Under the pieces are notes generated by a model. The model ran no database searches. It saw nothing but the letters and a program-made list of their open reading frames with translations, and was not told where the DNA came from. Below are positions 1 through 8,109 of a stretch of DNA of 36,269 nucleotides, piece after piece. The translations under genes and the position numbers were made by a program. Origin of the DNA: Clostridia bacterium (lineage in GTDB: Bacteria; Bacillota; Clostridia; Lutisporales; Lutisporaceae); NCBI GenBank assembly GCA_029238945.1, contig JAQZBM010000007.1:1-36269 (forward strand). The letters are read 5' to 3'. How positions within the stretch are numbered: the stretch's first letter is position 1; each line of letters begins with the position of its first letter.

Positions 1-1280
1 TGAAATGGTATTGAAGCTCCCATAATCATTGCAATTATCAGCGAATTGATATTCCATGGCATAAGAGGTGCTATTATCGTACCCGTATCAGAAATGGTTC
101 TGGCAAAAATCCCTCTGTCCACATTAAGCTCTTCATATTTATCCCTTAAGAGCCTGCCGGGAAGCACTATGCCCATAGTCTGGTCACAGGTCAGCATAGT
201 CAGAGCTCCGCTTATCAAGCCAGTATTTATTATAAGCTCTCCTTTATTCCTGATAGATGCTACTATAGAGCCAGTTACACCGTTTATTATGCCGGTACCC
301 TCCAACAGGCTGCTTAGGGCAATAGCCCCGATGACAATCATAAGCACCTCCACCATGGAAAGCACCCCTCCGCTTATAAGCAGCTGGTTCAACATCGTAG
401 ATGCTGTGGCAGCTTTATATCCGAAAAATACTGCCTTTAACATTTCACCCATACTCATACCCTGAAGCGTCAAGCTGATTATTACTCCACCTGAAAGTCC
501 CGCCAGGATTGAATAAATAGTCTGAACTCCAAAGGAAGATATGACTACAATAATCAGAGGCATCAGCAATAGGTAAGGAGATATGAAAAATGCTTCCTTC
601 ATGCCGGCTTGCAGCTCTGAGATTCTTGTCATGTCAATCCCGGCGATGTATTGAGTGCCTAAGAAATAGTATATAATAGAAGAAATCAATAGACTTGGTA
701 TGAGTGTCTTCAGCATAGACCCGAAGGCCTGCTTATAGTCAGTCCCTGTTGCATTCAGACTTAAGTTCAGAAGTCCTGATATCGGTGATATCTTATCAGC
801 TATGAAAGCTCCTGATACAATAGCACCCAAAAGCACAGCCGTCGGGATGCCAAGACCACGTCCTATACCTAATATGGCGATACCTACCGTACTTATAGTT
901 CCTACAGCCGTACCCATAAACACCGAGCTGATGGATACAATCAGGAAAGCAGCTAATATAAAATTCATTTCCTTTAAATATTCAAAGCCATAGTAAATCA
1001 TAGAGGGGACCACCCCGGAGCCCATCCATACTGATACTGTCACCCCTATCATAAGTATAAGCACATACAAAACCCGGTACTCCAATACCCCTGATATAAT
1101 CATGCTGCTTAATTCTCTCAGCCGGAAGCCTCTATGCATAAAAATCAGCATACTTACAATTATGCTGATTGAGAAACCGTAAACCAGAGAAAGACTCAGC
1201 AAAACACATCCTGCAATAGCCGCTGCAGATATTGATAGAATTACATACATATTCAGCCTGCTTAATCCTTTTGTCCTCAT
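1..1280 (-). CDS. NhaC-family Na+/H+ antiporter (C-terminus cut by window edge)
   Basis: My own translation of the minus strand gives an uninterrupted frame of about 426 residues, starting at the ATG whose first base is 1280 and running off the left edge. It is strongly hydrophobic, with many membrane segments. The stretch GAIVSGAFIADKISPIS near residue 155 matches the DK-SP motif of NhaC antiporters, which exchange cytoplasmic Na+ (or an organic acid pair such as malate/lactate) for protons at the membrane. A late segment with TCDQTMGIVLPGRL and TISDTGTIIAPLMPWN also fits the family. A G-rich ribosome site (GGGGGA) lies 4 bases before the ATG. NhaC proteins are usually about 450-480 residues, so only the tail is missing. 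The substrate cannot be told from sequence. It is divergent from the ferritin-like gene. Confidence 0.85.
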   Translation of the reverse strand, partial: MRTKGLSRLNMYVILSISAAAIAGCVLLSLSLVYGFSISIIVSMLIFMHRGFRLRELSSMIISGVLEYRVLYVLILMIGVTVSVWMGSGVVPSMIYYGFEYLKEMNFILAAFLIVSISSVFMGTAVGTISTVGIAILGIGRGLGIPTAVLLGAIVSGAFIADKISPISGLLNLSLNATGTDYKQAFGSMLKTLIPSLLISSIIYYFLGTQYIAGIDMTRISELQAGMKEAFFISPYLLLMPLIIVVISSFGVQTIYSILAGLSGGVIISLTLQGMSMGEMLKAVFFGYKAATASTMLNQLLISGGVLSMVEVLMIVIGAIALSSLLEGTGIINGVTGSIVASIRNKGELIINTGLISGALTMLTCDQTMGIVLPGRLLRDKYEELNVDRGIFARTISDTGTIIAPLMPWNINSLIIAMIMGASIPF

Positions 1281-1436
1281 AAATCCCCCAAAATCAAGTT
1301 AATTTATATAATTCAATTATTTTCATTATACCATCTATAAATGAGAATTAAGAGAATTGTGAAAAAAGATTTCTAATACTCTGCGAATTAAACTCCAACT
1401 ATTACAAACAATAAAGTAGGAAAGGAGCGTGAAATT

Positions 1437-1859
1437 ATGAAACAGAATGAAATCGACGAGCTGAATAAAGCTCTAAAAGGTGAAAATATGGCTATTGAAG
1501 GCTTTGACCATTATATCCAGGATATCAGGGATGAGGATTTGAAGCAGCGCTTACAGGATATGCAGGAAAGGCATAAGTTCCATGCTATTGAGCTTTCCGA
1601 GAGGATACAGAAGCTGGGCGGCAATCCGGTCAATACATCAGGTGTTCCCGGCATCATGTCCGAGGTAAGATATAAAATCAGCCCACAGAAATATATGAAC
1701 AACAGCATTATTGAGACAGCCTTACACGGAGAAAGATTGGGTATTGAGGCCTACGGCGACATCAAATCCAGACTTCATGAAGAAGCCAACAAACAGCTGG
1801 TTGAGTCTATGATGGTGGATACCGTAAAGATTGTTGAAGAGTTGAATAGGTATGTATGA
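1437..1859 (+). CDS. Ferritin-like helical protein (DUF2383/rubrerythrin-like)
   Basis: The 140-residue protein is almost all helical and shows two similar halves, each with a glutamate and a nearby histidine: E16/E21 with ERHKFH (44-49), then HGERLGIEAY (97-106) with E123. This resembles the carboxylate-bridged di-iron four-helix bundle of the ferritin-like/DUF2383 proteins found in spore formers and anaerobes. A strong Shine-Dalgarno site (GGAAAGGAG) precedes the ATG. The gene stands alone between the divergent antiporter and the convergent desulfidase, and shares a bidirectional terminator with the latter. The role is unknown. Iron binding or stress protection is inference from the fold only, and no rubredoxin-like CxxC domain is present. 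Confidence 0.7.
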   Translation: MKQNEIDELNKALKGENMAIEGFDHYIQDIRDEDLKQRLQDMQERHKFHAIELSERIQKLGGNPVNTSGVPGIMSEVRYKISPQKYMNNSIIETALHGERLGIEAYGDIKSRLHEEANKQLVESMMVDTVKIVEELNRYV

Positions 1860-1863
1860 AAAA

Positions 1864-1905
1864 TATGCCCCCGGATAAGGTTCCCATACCTTGTCCGGGG
1901 GCATA
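1864..1905. terminator. Bidirectional hairpin between convergent genes
   Basis: An 18-bp inverted repeat (arms 1864-1881 and 1888-1905, one G-T wobble) with a GC-rich core CCCCCGGA lies between the stop codons of the ferritin-like gene and the desulfidase. On the minus strand it is followed by ATTTTTC. On the plus strand the following bases are only moderately T-rich, so termination is likely stronger for the minus-strand gene. Confidence 0.85.
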
Positions 1906-1913
1906 AGTTTATC

Positions 1914-3218
1914 TTAATTCAATGCCTTATTATGTGAGGAGTCCATTACTTCTACAATTACCTTGTCTGTCACCGTCATGCCCTTGTTGCTTACTGTTCC
2001 AAGGTTTCTGATGCTTTCCTCCACCGTACTGCCTACGATGCCGTTTAAGCTCGGTATTACAGAGCCGTACTTTACATACAATGCACTTTGTATGGCAGCC
2101 CCGGCTGCACTAGCCAGCTTATAAGCGCAACCCGGCTTGGCTCCGTCGCAGATCATGCCGCTTAGGTTTCCAATCATATTGTGTATGATACCCTCAATCT
2201 GCTTATAGTTCAAATTCATAAGCCAGCCTACACCTGAAGCTGATCCGGTGGCTGCCGCCACACCGCAGCCGCAGATAGCTGATAGTCTGCCTGTGAAATT
2301 CTTTATATATGCTGTCAGCAGATGGCTGATAGCTAGTGCTTTTGCCATCCTTTCATCACTTTGCGGAAACTTCTCTGCATAAGCCGCAATAGGCAGAATG
2401 GCGGTCAAGCCGTTATTGCCGCTGCCATTAGAGCTCATTACCGGCAGCACAGCTCCAGACATTCTGGCATCTGATGCTGCAGAAGTCATCATAATAGCTC
2501 TATTGACTACGTCATCTGCAATTATGCCGTCGTCCAAAGCCTGTTTCATGGAGTAGCCTACTCCTGCTCCCAATTTATGGTTCAGCCCTTCTTCACAGAC
2601 CGTTTTATTCATATCCAAGCCTTCAAGCAAAAACTTAATATCTTCAAAATCAAATAGTTCTACCTCTTTAATGAGCTGCTCTATGGTAAGACTGGCAAGC
2701 AGGTTTTGACTGGATTCCTCTCCCGCCTCCTCATTGTCGATGCAAAGAAAAACTTCATCATTTCTCTGAATGTATACAAACTCATCATGCCTTCCTCTAA
2801 TTAAAACCTTTGAAGAATTTATCTTACCCTTCATATCCACCTGTATGTAGATTTTCTCAGTGGTATCATAAACATGAATTTGTACCTTCCCGCTGTCTTC
2901 CAGCTCCTTTGCCAGTATGAGTTCATCACTGCCTACAGTCTCCAAAGCGCTTAGTCCGAGACTGGAATCACCTCCTGCTATACCCATGCAGGCGGCTGCC
3001 ATAAGCCCTACTTGATCAGTACCGGGTATACCTACACCCATCCCATTCTTATAAATATTTGGGCTTACATAAATTTTGCAGTTCTCTACAGAATCATCCA
3101 ATATTTCTCTCGCCCGGGAAGCAGCCAAAGCTACAGCACCGGGCTCAGTACAGCCCAAGGCCGGCTTTACCTCCATTCGTAACAGTTCGATTAGCTTGCT
3201 TGAAGTTTTTGAATACAT
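1914..3218 (-). CDS. cyuA: L-cysteine desulfidase, CyuA/YhaM (UPF0597) family
   Basis: The 434-residue protein is close to the normal length of the UPF0597/YhaM family, whose characterised members (CyuA, and the archaeal L-cysteine desulfidase) break L-cysteine into pyruvate, ammonia and sulfide using an oxygen-labile 4Fe-4S cluster. Visible hallmarks are KPALGCTEPGAVALA (C23) near the N-terminus, the SSNGSGNNG turn (262-270), CGCG (C316, C318) and MICDGAKPGCAYK (C357, C364), which supply the expected conserved cysteines. It is also distantly related to the L-serine dehydratase alpha chain, so some serine activity is possible. A very strong site (AAGGAGGAG) precedes the ATG. It is monocistronic as far as the sequence shows. 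Confidence 0.85.
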   Translation of the reverse strand: MYSKTSSKLIELLRMEVKPALGCTEPGAVALAASRAREILDDSVENCKIYVSPNIYKNGMGVGIPGTDQVGLMAAACMGIAGGDSSLGLSALETVGSDELILAKELEDSGKVQIHVYDTTEKIYIQVDMKGKINSSKVLIRGRHDEFVYIQRNDEVFLCIDNEEAGEESSQNLLASLTIEQLIKEVELFDFEDIKFLLEGLDMNKTVCEEGLNHKLGAGVGYSMKQALDDGIIADDVVNRAIMMTSAASDARMSGAVLPVMSSNGSGNNGLTAILPIAAYAEKFPQSDERMAKALAISHLLTAYIKNFTGRLSAICGCGVAAATGSASGVGWLMNLNYKQIEGIIHNMIGNLSGMICDGAKPGCAYKLASAAGAAIQSALYVKYGSVIPSLNGIVGSTVEESIRNLGTVSNKGMTVTDKVIVEVMDSSHNKALN

Positions 3219-3391
3219 AATAACTCCTCCTTATATAAGTCATAAACCATCAAATAATAACCTTTTATATTTCTACTTTGCGTGCTTGAAATCCTCCATT
3301 GTTAAATAAAGTATAAACATAACTGAAACAGCACATATTTTAATTAGATGAATAATATACAAGCTTCGGCTGTATGAAATGGAGAGATATT

Positions 3392-3958
3392 ATGGATAAC
3401 GAAACCCTTAGAAGCATTAAGAACAGAAGAAGTCTCAGAAGCTTTGAACCGGAACAGCTCCGTGATAATGAGCTTGAGACAATTGTAAATGCAGGCTTGT
3501 TTGCACCCAGCGCTGTTAACCAGCAGTCCTGGCACTTTACTGTAATACAAAATAAGGATATTATGAAAAGAATGTCCGAGGACACCAAAGAATATCTTAA
3601 GAAATCAGACAATCCTCATTTTCTGGAAATGGTGCAAAGAGCAGATTTCAGCATCTTCCACAACGCGCCCTCAGCTTTACTGGTAAGCGGTGATACAAAG
3701 GCAGTGATGCCAGAGGCTGACTGTGCAGCTGCAATGCAGAATATTCTTCTGGCGGCAGAATCACTGGGAATAGGCTCCTGCTGGGTAGATACCCCTGTAC
3801 ATCTCTTCAACAGTGAAAAAGCTGAGCAATGGAAAAGGGAGCTCGGCATCCCTGAGGGCTATAAGCCGCTGCATGCTGCTTGCTTAGGCTATAAATCTTC
3901 TGCCCCGGCACCTGAAGCCCCTATAAGAAAAGAAAATGCAGTAAATTATATCAGGTAA
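3392..3958 (+). CDS. Nitroreductase-family FMN oxidoreductase
   Basis: The protein has the nitroreductase fold signature: the N-terminal FMN-phosphate motif NRRSLRSF, then APSAVNQQSWHF, then an Ala-rich helix preceding ESLGIGSCWVD and a late GYKPLHAACLGYK strand. Such proteins are homodimeric flavoenzymes that reduce nitro compounds, quinones or enoates with NAD(P)H. The physiological substrate is not predictable. I start at 3392 (188 residues) rather than at the in-frame ATG at 3374, because GGAGAG at 3381-3386 is correctly spaced for 3392 and nothing supports the earlier one. It is a single gene with its own strong terminator. Confidence 0.87.
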   Translation: MDNETLRSIKNRRSLRSFEPEQLRDNELETIVNAGLFAPSAVNQQSWHFTVIQNKDIMKRMSEDTKEYLKKSDNPHFLEMVQRADFSIFHNAPSALLVSGDTKAVMPEADCAAAMQNILLAAESLGIGSCWVDTPVHLFNSEKAEQWKRELGIPEGYKPLHAACLGYKSSAPAPEAPIRKENAVNYIR

Positions 3959-3961
3959 TGC

Positions 3962-4001
3962 AAAAGAATCTTCTGTCGTTATGAGACAGAAGATTCTTTT
4001 T
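3962..4001 (+). terminator. Rho-independent terminator of the nitroreductase gene
   Basis: Perfect 16-bp arms (3962-3977 and 3985-4000, core GAATCTTCTGTC) enclose a 7-base loop and run into TTTTTAT immediately after the stop codon. Confidence 0.93.
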
Positions 4002-4235
4002 ATACATAAACCTGTATATATATTCAATAATACATATACAGGAAATGCTTACATATAATTACACGCGCATTGCAAATACTCATTTTTGTTAAATTTTTTT
4101 CAATATGTAATGTTTTTTAGCAGGGAAACTTTATTCATTGTAGAATATTTATCAATGCTAATAAGCAATAGTAGGCTTGATTAATTTATATAGCTCACAA
4201 ACCATTAAGAGTCTCACGCAATTATAATTTTCTTT
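4002..4235. other. AT-rich non-coding region before the surface-protein gene
   Basis: No ORF with a ribosome site was found. The region holds a small imperfect hairpin (CCTGTATAT at 4011-4019 against ATATACAGG at 4034-4042) and a long AT-rich leader. A degenerate GTTAAATTTTTTTC at 4086-4099 resembles the 21-bp repeats further downstream. It probably contains the promoter and 5' leader of the secreted protein, but I cannot point to a convincing -35/-10 pair. Confidence 0.5.
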
Positions 4236-4277
4236 GTTAAATTTGCAACATTCTTAGTTAAATTCGTAACATTCTTT
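4236..4277 (+). repeat. Two 21-bp tandem repeats upstream of the surface-protein gene
   Basis: Copies 4236-4256 and 4257-4277 both read GTTAAATT(T/C)G(C/T)AACATTCTT and differ at three positions (two within the motif, one in the final base). The 21-bp period equals two helical turns, so both copies would face the same side of the DNA. The array ends 42 bases before the TTG start of the secreted protein, which suits a promoter-proximal operator. That function is inference. Confidence 0.7.
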
Positions 4278-4319
4278 ATAAATTAGCTATAGCCTATAAA
4301 ATTAAAAGGGGGATAACAA

Positions 4320-5831
4320 TTGAAAAAACTAGTCTCATTTACTCTCGTTGCATCACTTATGCTAACATCTGCCGTATATGCTTCTGAAAGCTTCATAGCA
4401 GATGGAAAAAGTGTAGACGTTGTTGCTGCTGCTACCAACGCAACACCGGCACCGGCTCCGGCTACTAAGCCAACACCGGCTCCGGCTGCTAAGCCGACTA
4501 CAACTACACCAGCTACAGCTACAGCTACTCAAATTAGCCGTTTACTTGCATATGGTTCAAGGGGTGCTGATGTTAAGCTTTTACAGACTCTTTTGGTGAA
4601 TAACGGATATACCCTTGCGATTGATGGTATCTTCGGAAATCAAACACAAAAGGCAGTTAAGGATTACCAAAGTAAAAACGGACTTAAGGTTGATGGAATA
4701 GTTGGTCCTAAGACTCTAGGAAAGCTGAATGCAACAGCAGCTCCATCAAAGCTGACAATTTCAAACGCAAATGACAGTATCCAAAACAAAACCTTCAAGG
4801 GTGACGTATATGTAAGAGCTGCAAACTTCCAGTTAGTTAATGCTGTAGTGGATGGAAACATATACTTCGTTACTCAGGAGGCTAAAGATACCTTCAAAAT
4901 GGACGCCGGCAGCAAAGTAACAGGTGACCAAATACTTGCGGATGTTGACGCTGTATCAACTGCTTCATTAGTAAATGATGTAGCTGCCTTTGAAAAGGCA
5001 ATAAGCAAAGACGGTACTTGGATTGTTTGTCCATTAAGAGACTTAACTACAGACAAAGCTCTTGTAGTTGAAGGCACATTCTATGATAAGAATGATACTA
5101 CAAAGGCTTTAAAGCGTAAGATTGGTCTTTACACTCACAATGATCCAAATGATAAGAAAAAAGCCACACACAGCTTTACTTTGACAGCTCCATCACTGAC
5201 AATCAAGAGTCCAAGCACTACTCTGCAATATGGTACTTTTGTTGGTGATATCTATGTTAGAGCTGACAACTTCAACTTAACTAATACTAAGGTTGACGGA
5301 AACATATACTTTGTAACTCAATCAGCTAAGGATACCTTCACAAATACAAACAGTACTGTAACAGGTGAGCTTATACTTGCAGATGTTGATGCTGTATCAA
5401 CTGCTTCAATAGTCAGCGACGCTGCTGCTTTCGAGAAGGCAATAAGCAAAGACGGTACTTGGATTATTACTACTCTTAGAGACCTTGTTATCGATAAAGA
5501 GCTTGTAGTTGAAGGCACATTCCATGATAAGAATGACCCTGCAAAGGATTTAAAGCGTAAGATTGGTCTTTACACTCACAACAATCCTGAAAACAAGAAG
5601 ATAGCTACCCACAGCTTCACTTTAACAGTTCCTAAGCTGACTGTTAAGAGTCCAAACACTACTTTACAGTATGGAACTTTTATTGGTGATATTTATGTTG
5701 AAAGCAACAACTTCAATATAACTAACACTAAGGTTGATGGAAATATATACTTTGCAACTCAAGAAGCTATGGATTCCTTCACAAATGTAAATAGTGAAGT
5801 AACAGGGGTAATAGAGTTAAAAACAAATTAA
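4320..5831 (+). CDS. Secreted peptidoglycan-binding protein with long C-terminal repeats
   Basis: The gene starts with TTG at 4320, preceded by AAGGGGG, and encodes 503 residues. A signal peptide (MKKLVSFTLVASLMLTSAVYA, cleavage near 21-22) is followed by a Pro/Ala/Thr-rich linker (about 40-70), a PG_binding_1 domain (about 74-137, with GSRGADVKLLQTLL and DGIFGNQTQKAV), and repeats starting at 144, 292 and 439 of 148, 147 and 65 (partial) residues. Each unit opens with the pattern TFxGDIYVRxxNFxxxNxxVDGNIYF, which resembles stacked beta-helix rungs, then has an Ala-rich helix (ADVDAVSTAS) and a beta-rich part (DGTWI, VVEGTF, KRKIGLYTHN). The PG domain would dock it on the cell wall. The repeat family is not one I can name. 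No catalytic residues are evident. A structural wall or spore-envelope protein is the likeliest guess. Confidence 0.75.
   Translation: MKKLVSFTLVASLMLTSAVYASESFIADGKSVDVVAAATNATPAPAPATKPTPAPAAKPTTTTPATATATQISRLLAYGSRGADVKLLQTLLVNNGYTLAIDGIFGNQTQKAVKDYQSKNGLKVDGIVGPKTLGKLNATAAPSKLTISNANDSIQNKTFKGDVYVRAANFQLVNAVVDGNIYFVTQEAKDTFKMDAGSKVTGDQILADVDAVSTASLVNDVAAFEKAISKDGTWIVCPLRDLTTDKALVVEGTFYDKNDTTKALKRKIGLYTHNDPNDKKKATHSFTLTAPSLTIKSPSTTLQYGTFVGDIYVRADNFNLTNTKVDGNIYFVTQSAKDTFTNTNSTVTGELILADVDAVSTASIVSDAAAFEKAISKDGTWIITTLRDLVIDKELVVEGTFHDKNDPAKDLKRKIGLYTHNNPENKKIATHSFTLTVPKLTVKSPNTTLQYGTFIGDIYVESNNFNITNTKVDGNIYFATQEAMDSFTNVNSEVTGVIELKTN
4749..5828 (+). repeat. Intragenic repeat array (2.4 units of about 147 codons)
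   Basis: Units begin at 4749, 5193 and 5634. Long blocks are identical at the DNA level, for example AAGCGTAAGATTGGTCTTTA and the block coding for KAISKDGTWI, in both full units. The third unit stops after the VDGNIYF rung. Silent sites are also conserved in these blocks, pointing to recent duplication or ongoing gene conversion. Confidence 0.85.
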
Positions 5832-5846
5832 TTATCCACTTTTCAT

Positions 5847-5880
5847 AAAAAAGGTGAAGCATCCTGCTTCACCTTTTTTT
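5847..5880. terminator. Bidirectional terminator between convergent genes
   Basis: A stem AAAAAAGGTGAAGCA / TGCTTCACCTTTTTT with a 3-base loop, with A-run and T-run on the two sides. It can therefore end both the secreted-protein transcript and the convergent peptidase transcript. Confidence 0.93.
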
Positions 5881-5884
5881 ATCT

Positions 5885-6946
5885 CTATTTATTCAAAGCA
5901 ATTTCTGATATATACTCCTTCAAAGAGTGTATGACATGACCGCTCCTGCCCTTTGTGGTATCTGCACAGATAAGGGAATTAAGCACAGCTTCTTCGGTGC
6001 ACTCTATGGCAGCCCTGAACACTTCATCTATCCTCTTCTCATTTAGCGCCCTTATGCCTATAAAGCTTTCCGCTTCATAATGTTTGACCTTGTTTGCCGT
6101 TGTAAAGCCTATCACTATATCGCCGCTGCCGTTTCCAAAGTGCGTACCTGTCCTGCTCAGTCCGGCAGCAGTTCTCTTGCACACTCTCTTAAGCTGTCTG
6201 TGGGTCATAGGTATATCAGCACCCAGCACAATAATTACAGAGCCTTTATCACTGCTCAGCTCCTTTTCCTTGTCCAACCTATATATAAGCTGTCCTGCCT
6301 TAAAGCCATCAATAGTAAGGTCATTCTTTCTGCCGAAATTTGATAGAACAAGCACTCCTATAGTATAAGCTTCAGTCCCAAGTAAAATGCGCCTTGAGGC
6401 TGTTCCTATACCACCCTTTAAACCATAGCAGGTCATTCCTGTTCCTGCACCGACAGCCCCTTCAAGGAACTCTTCTCCGGCAGCCTCCAAAGCTTGCAGC
6501 ACATGCTCATCCTTTACATGTAAGCCTCTTATATCATTCAGGTATCCGTCATTGCATTCACATACTATGGGATTGACTGTTCCTGTTGTATCGCCAATAT
6601 CCTCATTTTGCTGCAGCATATATCTCACTACAGCCTGATGGGCAGTCCCTACGCTTAAGGTATTTGTCAAAACTATAGGAGCCTCTATAGTCCCCAGCTC
6701 TTCAAGCTGGATGGTTCCCATGGTTTTGCCGAAGCCGTTTATGACATAGCTTGCCGCAGTCACCTTTTCCCTGAACAAATTGCCCTGATGAGGCTTTATG
6801 GCAGTCACGCCTGTATTTATGTCATCCCCCTGCAAGGTGCAGTGCCCTACATGCACCCCTTGTACATCTGTGATTGAATTCAGCCTTCCGGTTTCCATAC
6901 TTCCTATTCTTATACCATAGTCTCTTATTCGTTTTTGTCCCTTCAT
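5885..6946 (-). CDS. P1-family (S58) DmpA-like aminopeptidase
   Basis: The protein matches the DmpA/BapA N-terminal nucleophile family: ITDVQGVHVGHCTL near the N-terminus, the GTGMTCYGLKGGIGTASR glycine-rich segment, then VLVLSNFGRKNDLTIDG, KGSVIIVLGADIP and GNGSGDIVIGFTT. In DmpA the precursor cuts itself between Gly and Ser; here the GS of KGSVIIV is the matching bond and the new Ser N-terminus the nucleophile. Family members release N-terminal D- or beta-amino acids or act on small peptides. I start at 6946 (353 residues) because GGAGAGG is properly spaced for it; a longer in-frame start at 6967 has no such site. It lies 34 bases after the DJ-1/PfpI gene and is probably co-transcribed with it. 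Confidence 0.85.
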   Translation of the reverse strand: MKGQKRIRDYGIRIGSMETGRLNSITDVQGVHVGHCTLQGDDINTGVTAIKPHQGNLFREKVTAASYVINGFGKTMGTIQLEELGTIEAPIVLTNTLSVGTAHQAVVRYMLQQNEDIGDTTGTVNPIVCECNDGYLNDIRGLHVKDEHVLQALEAAGEEFLEGAVGAGTGMTCYGLKGGIGTASRRILLGTEAYTIGVLVLSNFGRKNDLTIDGFKAGQLIYRLDKEKELSSDKGSVIIVLGADIPMTHRQLKRVCKRTAAGLSRTGTHFGNGSGDIVIGFTTANKVKHYEAESFIGIRALNEKRIDEVFRAAIECTEEAVLNSLICADTTKGRSGHVIHSLKEYISEIALNK

Positions 6947-6980
6947 ACGCCTCTCCCCATCATCCATAACCCGATTTATT

Positions 6981-7589
6981 TTATTTAGTCCCCAGCAGTT
7001 CTATTATACTGTCTGTAAATATTTTGGTGTCACCCGGATCGCCTGCAGTAATAATATTGTTTGATACCACTACACTGTCACTATTATATATAGCACCGTT
7101 GTCCTCCAGCTCTTTTTTATGGCTTGGATACACAGTTGCCTCCTCACCCTTCAGAACTCCCGCATTGGCAAGTACTACAGGGGCATAGCAAATGGCCGCT
7201 ATATACTTGTTTCCCTTGTCAGCCTGCTGTATAAGCTTCCTTATTTCCATATTTTCCAGTATCAGCTCTGTCCCGTCTCCACCTACCAGTACAAGCATTC
7301 TATAATTTTTTATGTTGACTTCTCCTACCAGAAGGCTGCATTCATATTTATTTCCTCTATCGTCTGTGATACTGCCTTTTACGGTACTTGAAACAGCTAC
7401 CTTATAGCCATGCTCCACAAGCATATCATGGGACTTTGTAAACTCGTAGTAATCAAAATCCTTTTCCGGCAGTACATATAAGATGCTGTTGCCGGAAGCT
7501 CCCTTGGCAAATATGCTTATGATTACTGCTATAATAATTATAAGAATTATACCTGCTCCAAGTCCAGTATATTTTACCCTTAAGAACAT
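6981..7589 (-). CDS. Membrane-anchored DJ-1/PfpI-family protein
   Basis: An N-terminal membrane helix (GIILIIIIAVIISIF) with short cytoplasmic basic start precedes a DJ-1/PfpI domain of about 165 residues. The nucleophile elbow reads AAICYAP, in which the usual His after Cys is Tyr. The acidic partner is in PEKDFDYYEF. The family contains deglycase-like, chaperone and peptidase-like proteins, so activity is uncertain, especially with the altered elbow. The anchor suggests an extracytoplasmic domain. The start is ATG at 7589 (202 residues), with GAGGGG 8 bases upstream. A GTG three codons earlier overlaps that site. It is upstream of the P1 peptidase in an apparent two-gene operon. Confidence 0.8.
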   Translation of the reverse strand: MFLRVKYTGLGAGIILIIIIAVIISIFAKGASGNSILYVLPEKDFDYYEFTKSHDMLVEHGYKVAVSSTVKGSITDDRGNKYECSLLVGEVNIKNYRMLVLVGGDGTELILENMEIRKLIQQADKGNKYIAAICYAPVVLANAGVLKGEEATVYPSHKKELEDNGAIYNSDSVVVSNNIITAGDPGDTKIFTDSIIELLGTK

Positions 7590-7716
7590 TGTCTTCACCC
7601 CTCTTTACTTATCGGAACCGATATATATTTATTTATATATAATTTATTATATATACTAATAGCATTATACCATAAATTTACAATACAGGAAGCACCTCAG
7701 TATAAATAATATAAAC

Positions 7717-7758
7717 AAAGACCATCCCTATATCATCACACATATGGGGATGGTCTTT
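7717..7758 (-). terminator. Terminator of the SASP gene
   Basis: Perfect 12-bp arms AAAGACCATCCC / GGGATGGTCTTT at 7717-7728 and 7747-7758, lying just downstream of the minus-strand SASP stop codon, with a TTTGTTTAT tail on the minus strand. Confidence 0.88.
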
Positions 7759-7765
7759 ATTGCTG

Positions 7766-7951
7766 TTATTTAAATCCTATTAAGTTGAATCTTGCTCTAT
7801 CTACAAGCCTTCTGTTTATCATTTCGTTCCGAGCGTCGTTTCCGTCCTTCTCTACCTTACCCAAATCCTGTATTCCAAGCTCCTGCGCAAATTCCATACG
7901 CAGCTCCCTCACACCTGCTATAGAGTTTGGATTTTGTAAGCCCTTACGCAT
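7766..7951 (-). CDS. Small acid-soluble spore protein, divergent alpha/beta type
   Basis: The 61-residue protein has the two-segment plan of alpha/beta SASPs: LRMEFAQELGI (18-27) with the E-FAQE context cut by the germination protease GPR between E20 and F21, and a second helix ARNEMINRRLVDRARFNLIG in place of the usual TARxNGxVGGxMVKRM. These proteins coat and protect spore DNA and are degraded at germination. It is shorter and more basic than the major SASPs and closer to the SspF-like minor class. An ideal ribosome site (GAGGTGAT) precedes the ATG. The upstream DNA carries a forespore-like promoter. The assignment rests on the GPR site and layout, not on a full-length match. Confidence 0.7.
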   Translation of the reverse strand: MRKGLQNPNSIAGVRELRMEFAQELGIQDLGKVEKDGNDARNEMINRRLVDRARFNLIGFK

Positions 7952-8001
7952 TCTATCACCTCTTTTTTACTTATTAATATAGAATCTGCGTAGAAGGCTC
8001 A

Positions 8002-8031
8002 TTATATGCAAGGTCTGCAAAAGAATAAACA
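8002..8031 (-). promoter_or_regulatory. Candidate sigma-G/sigma-F-type promoter for the SASP gene
   Basis: On the minus strand TGTTTA (8026-8031) is followed after exactly 17 bases by CATATAA (8002-8008), about 50 bases before the SASP start. The -10 resembles the CATA-type element of forespore promoters; the -35 matches TGAATA only in part. A sigma-E reading (CATATAAT) is also possible. Confidence 0.4.
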
Positions 8032-8109
8032 GCAGAAAATTTGGCATTCTATTCTAGAGAAGTGCAATTCTTTCTATTTAATCTATTAAAACGGAATGGA
8101 GGAATTTAT

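Noticed and set aside
46-993. Plus-strand frames at 46-465 and 802-993
   Set aside because: They are antisense shadows of the NhaC-type antiporter, whose own frame is open to the window edge.
4011-4042. CCTGTATAT / ATATACAGG inverted repeat as an operator or riboswitch
   Set aside because: It is short and imperfect in very AT-rich DNA, and lies far from the start of the next gene. It could easily be chance.
5885-6946. Idea that the P1 peptidase finishes cyanophycin breakdown by cutting beta-Asp-Arg
   Set aside because: DmpA relatives can cut beta-peptides, but the gene is 9 kb away, co-transcribed with a DJ-1/PfpI protein, and nothing links it to the cyanophycin operon.
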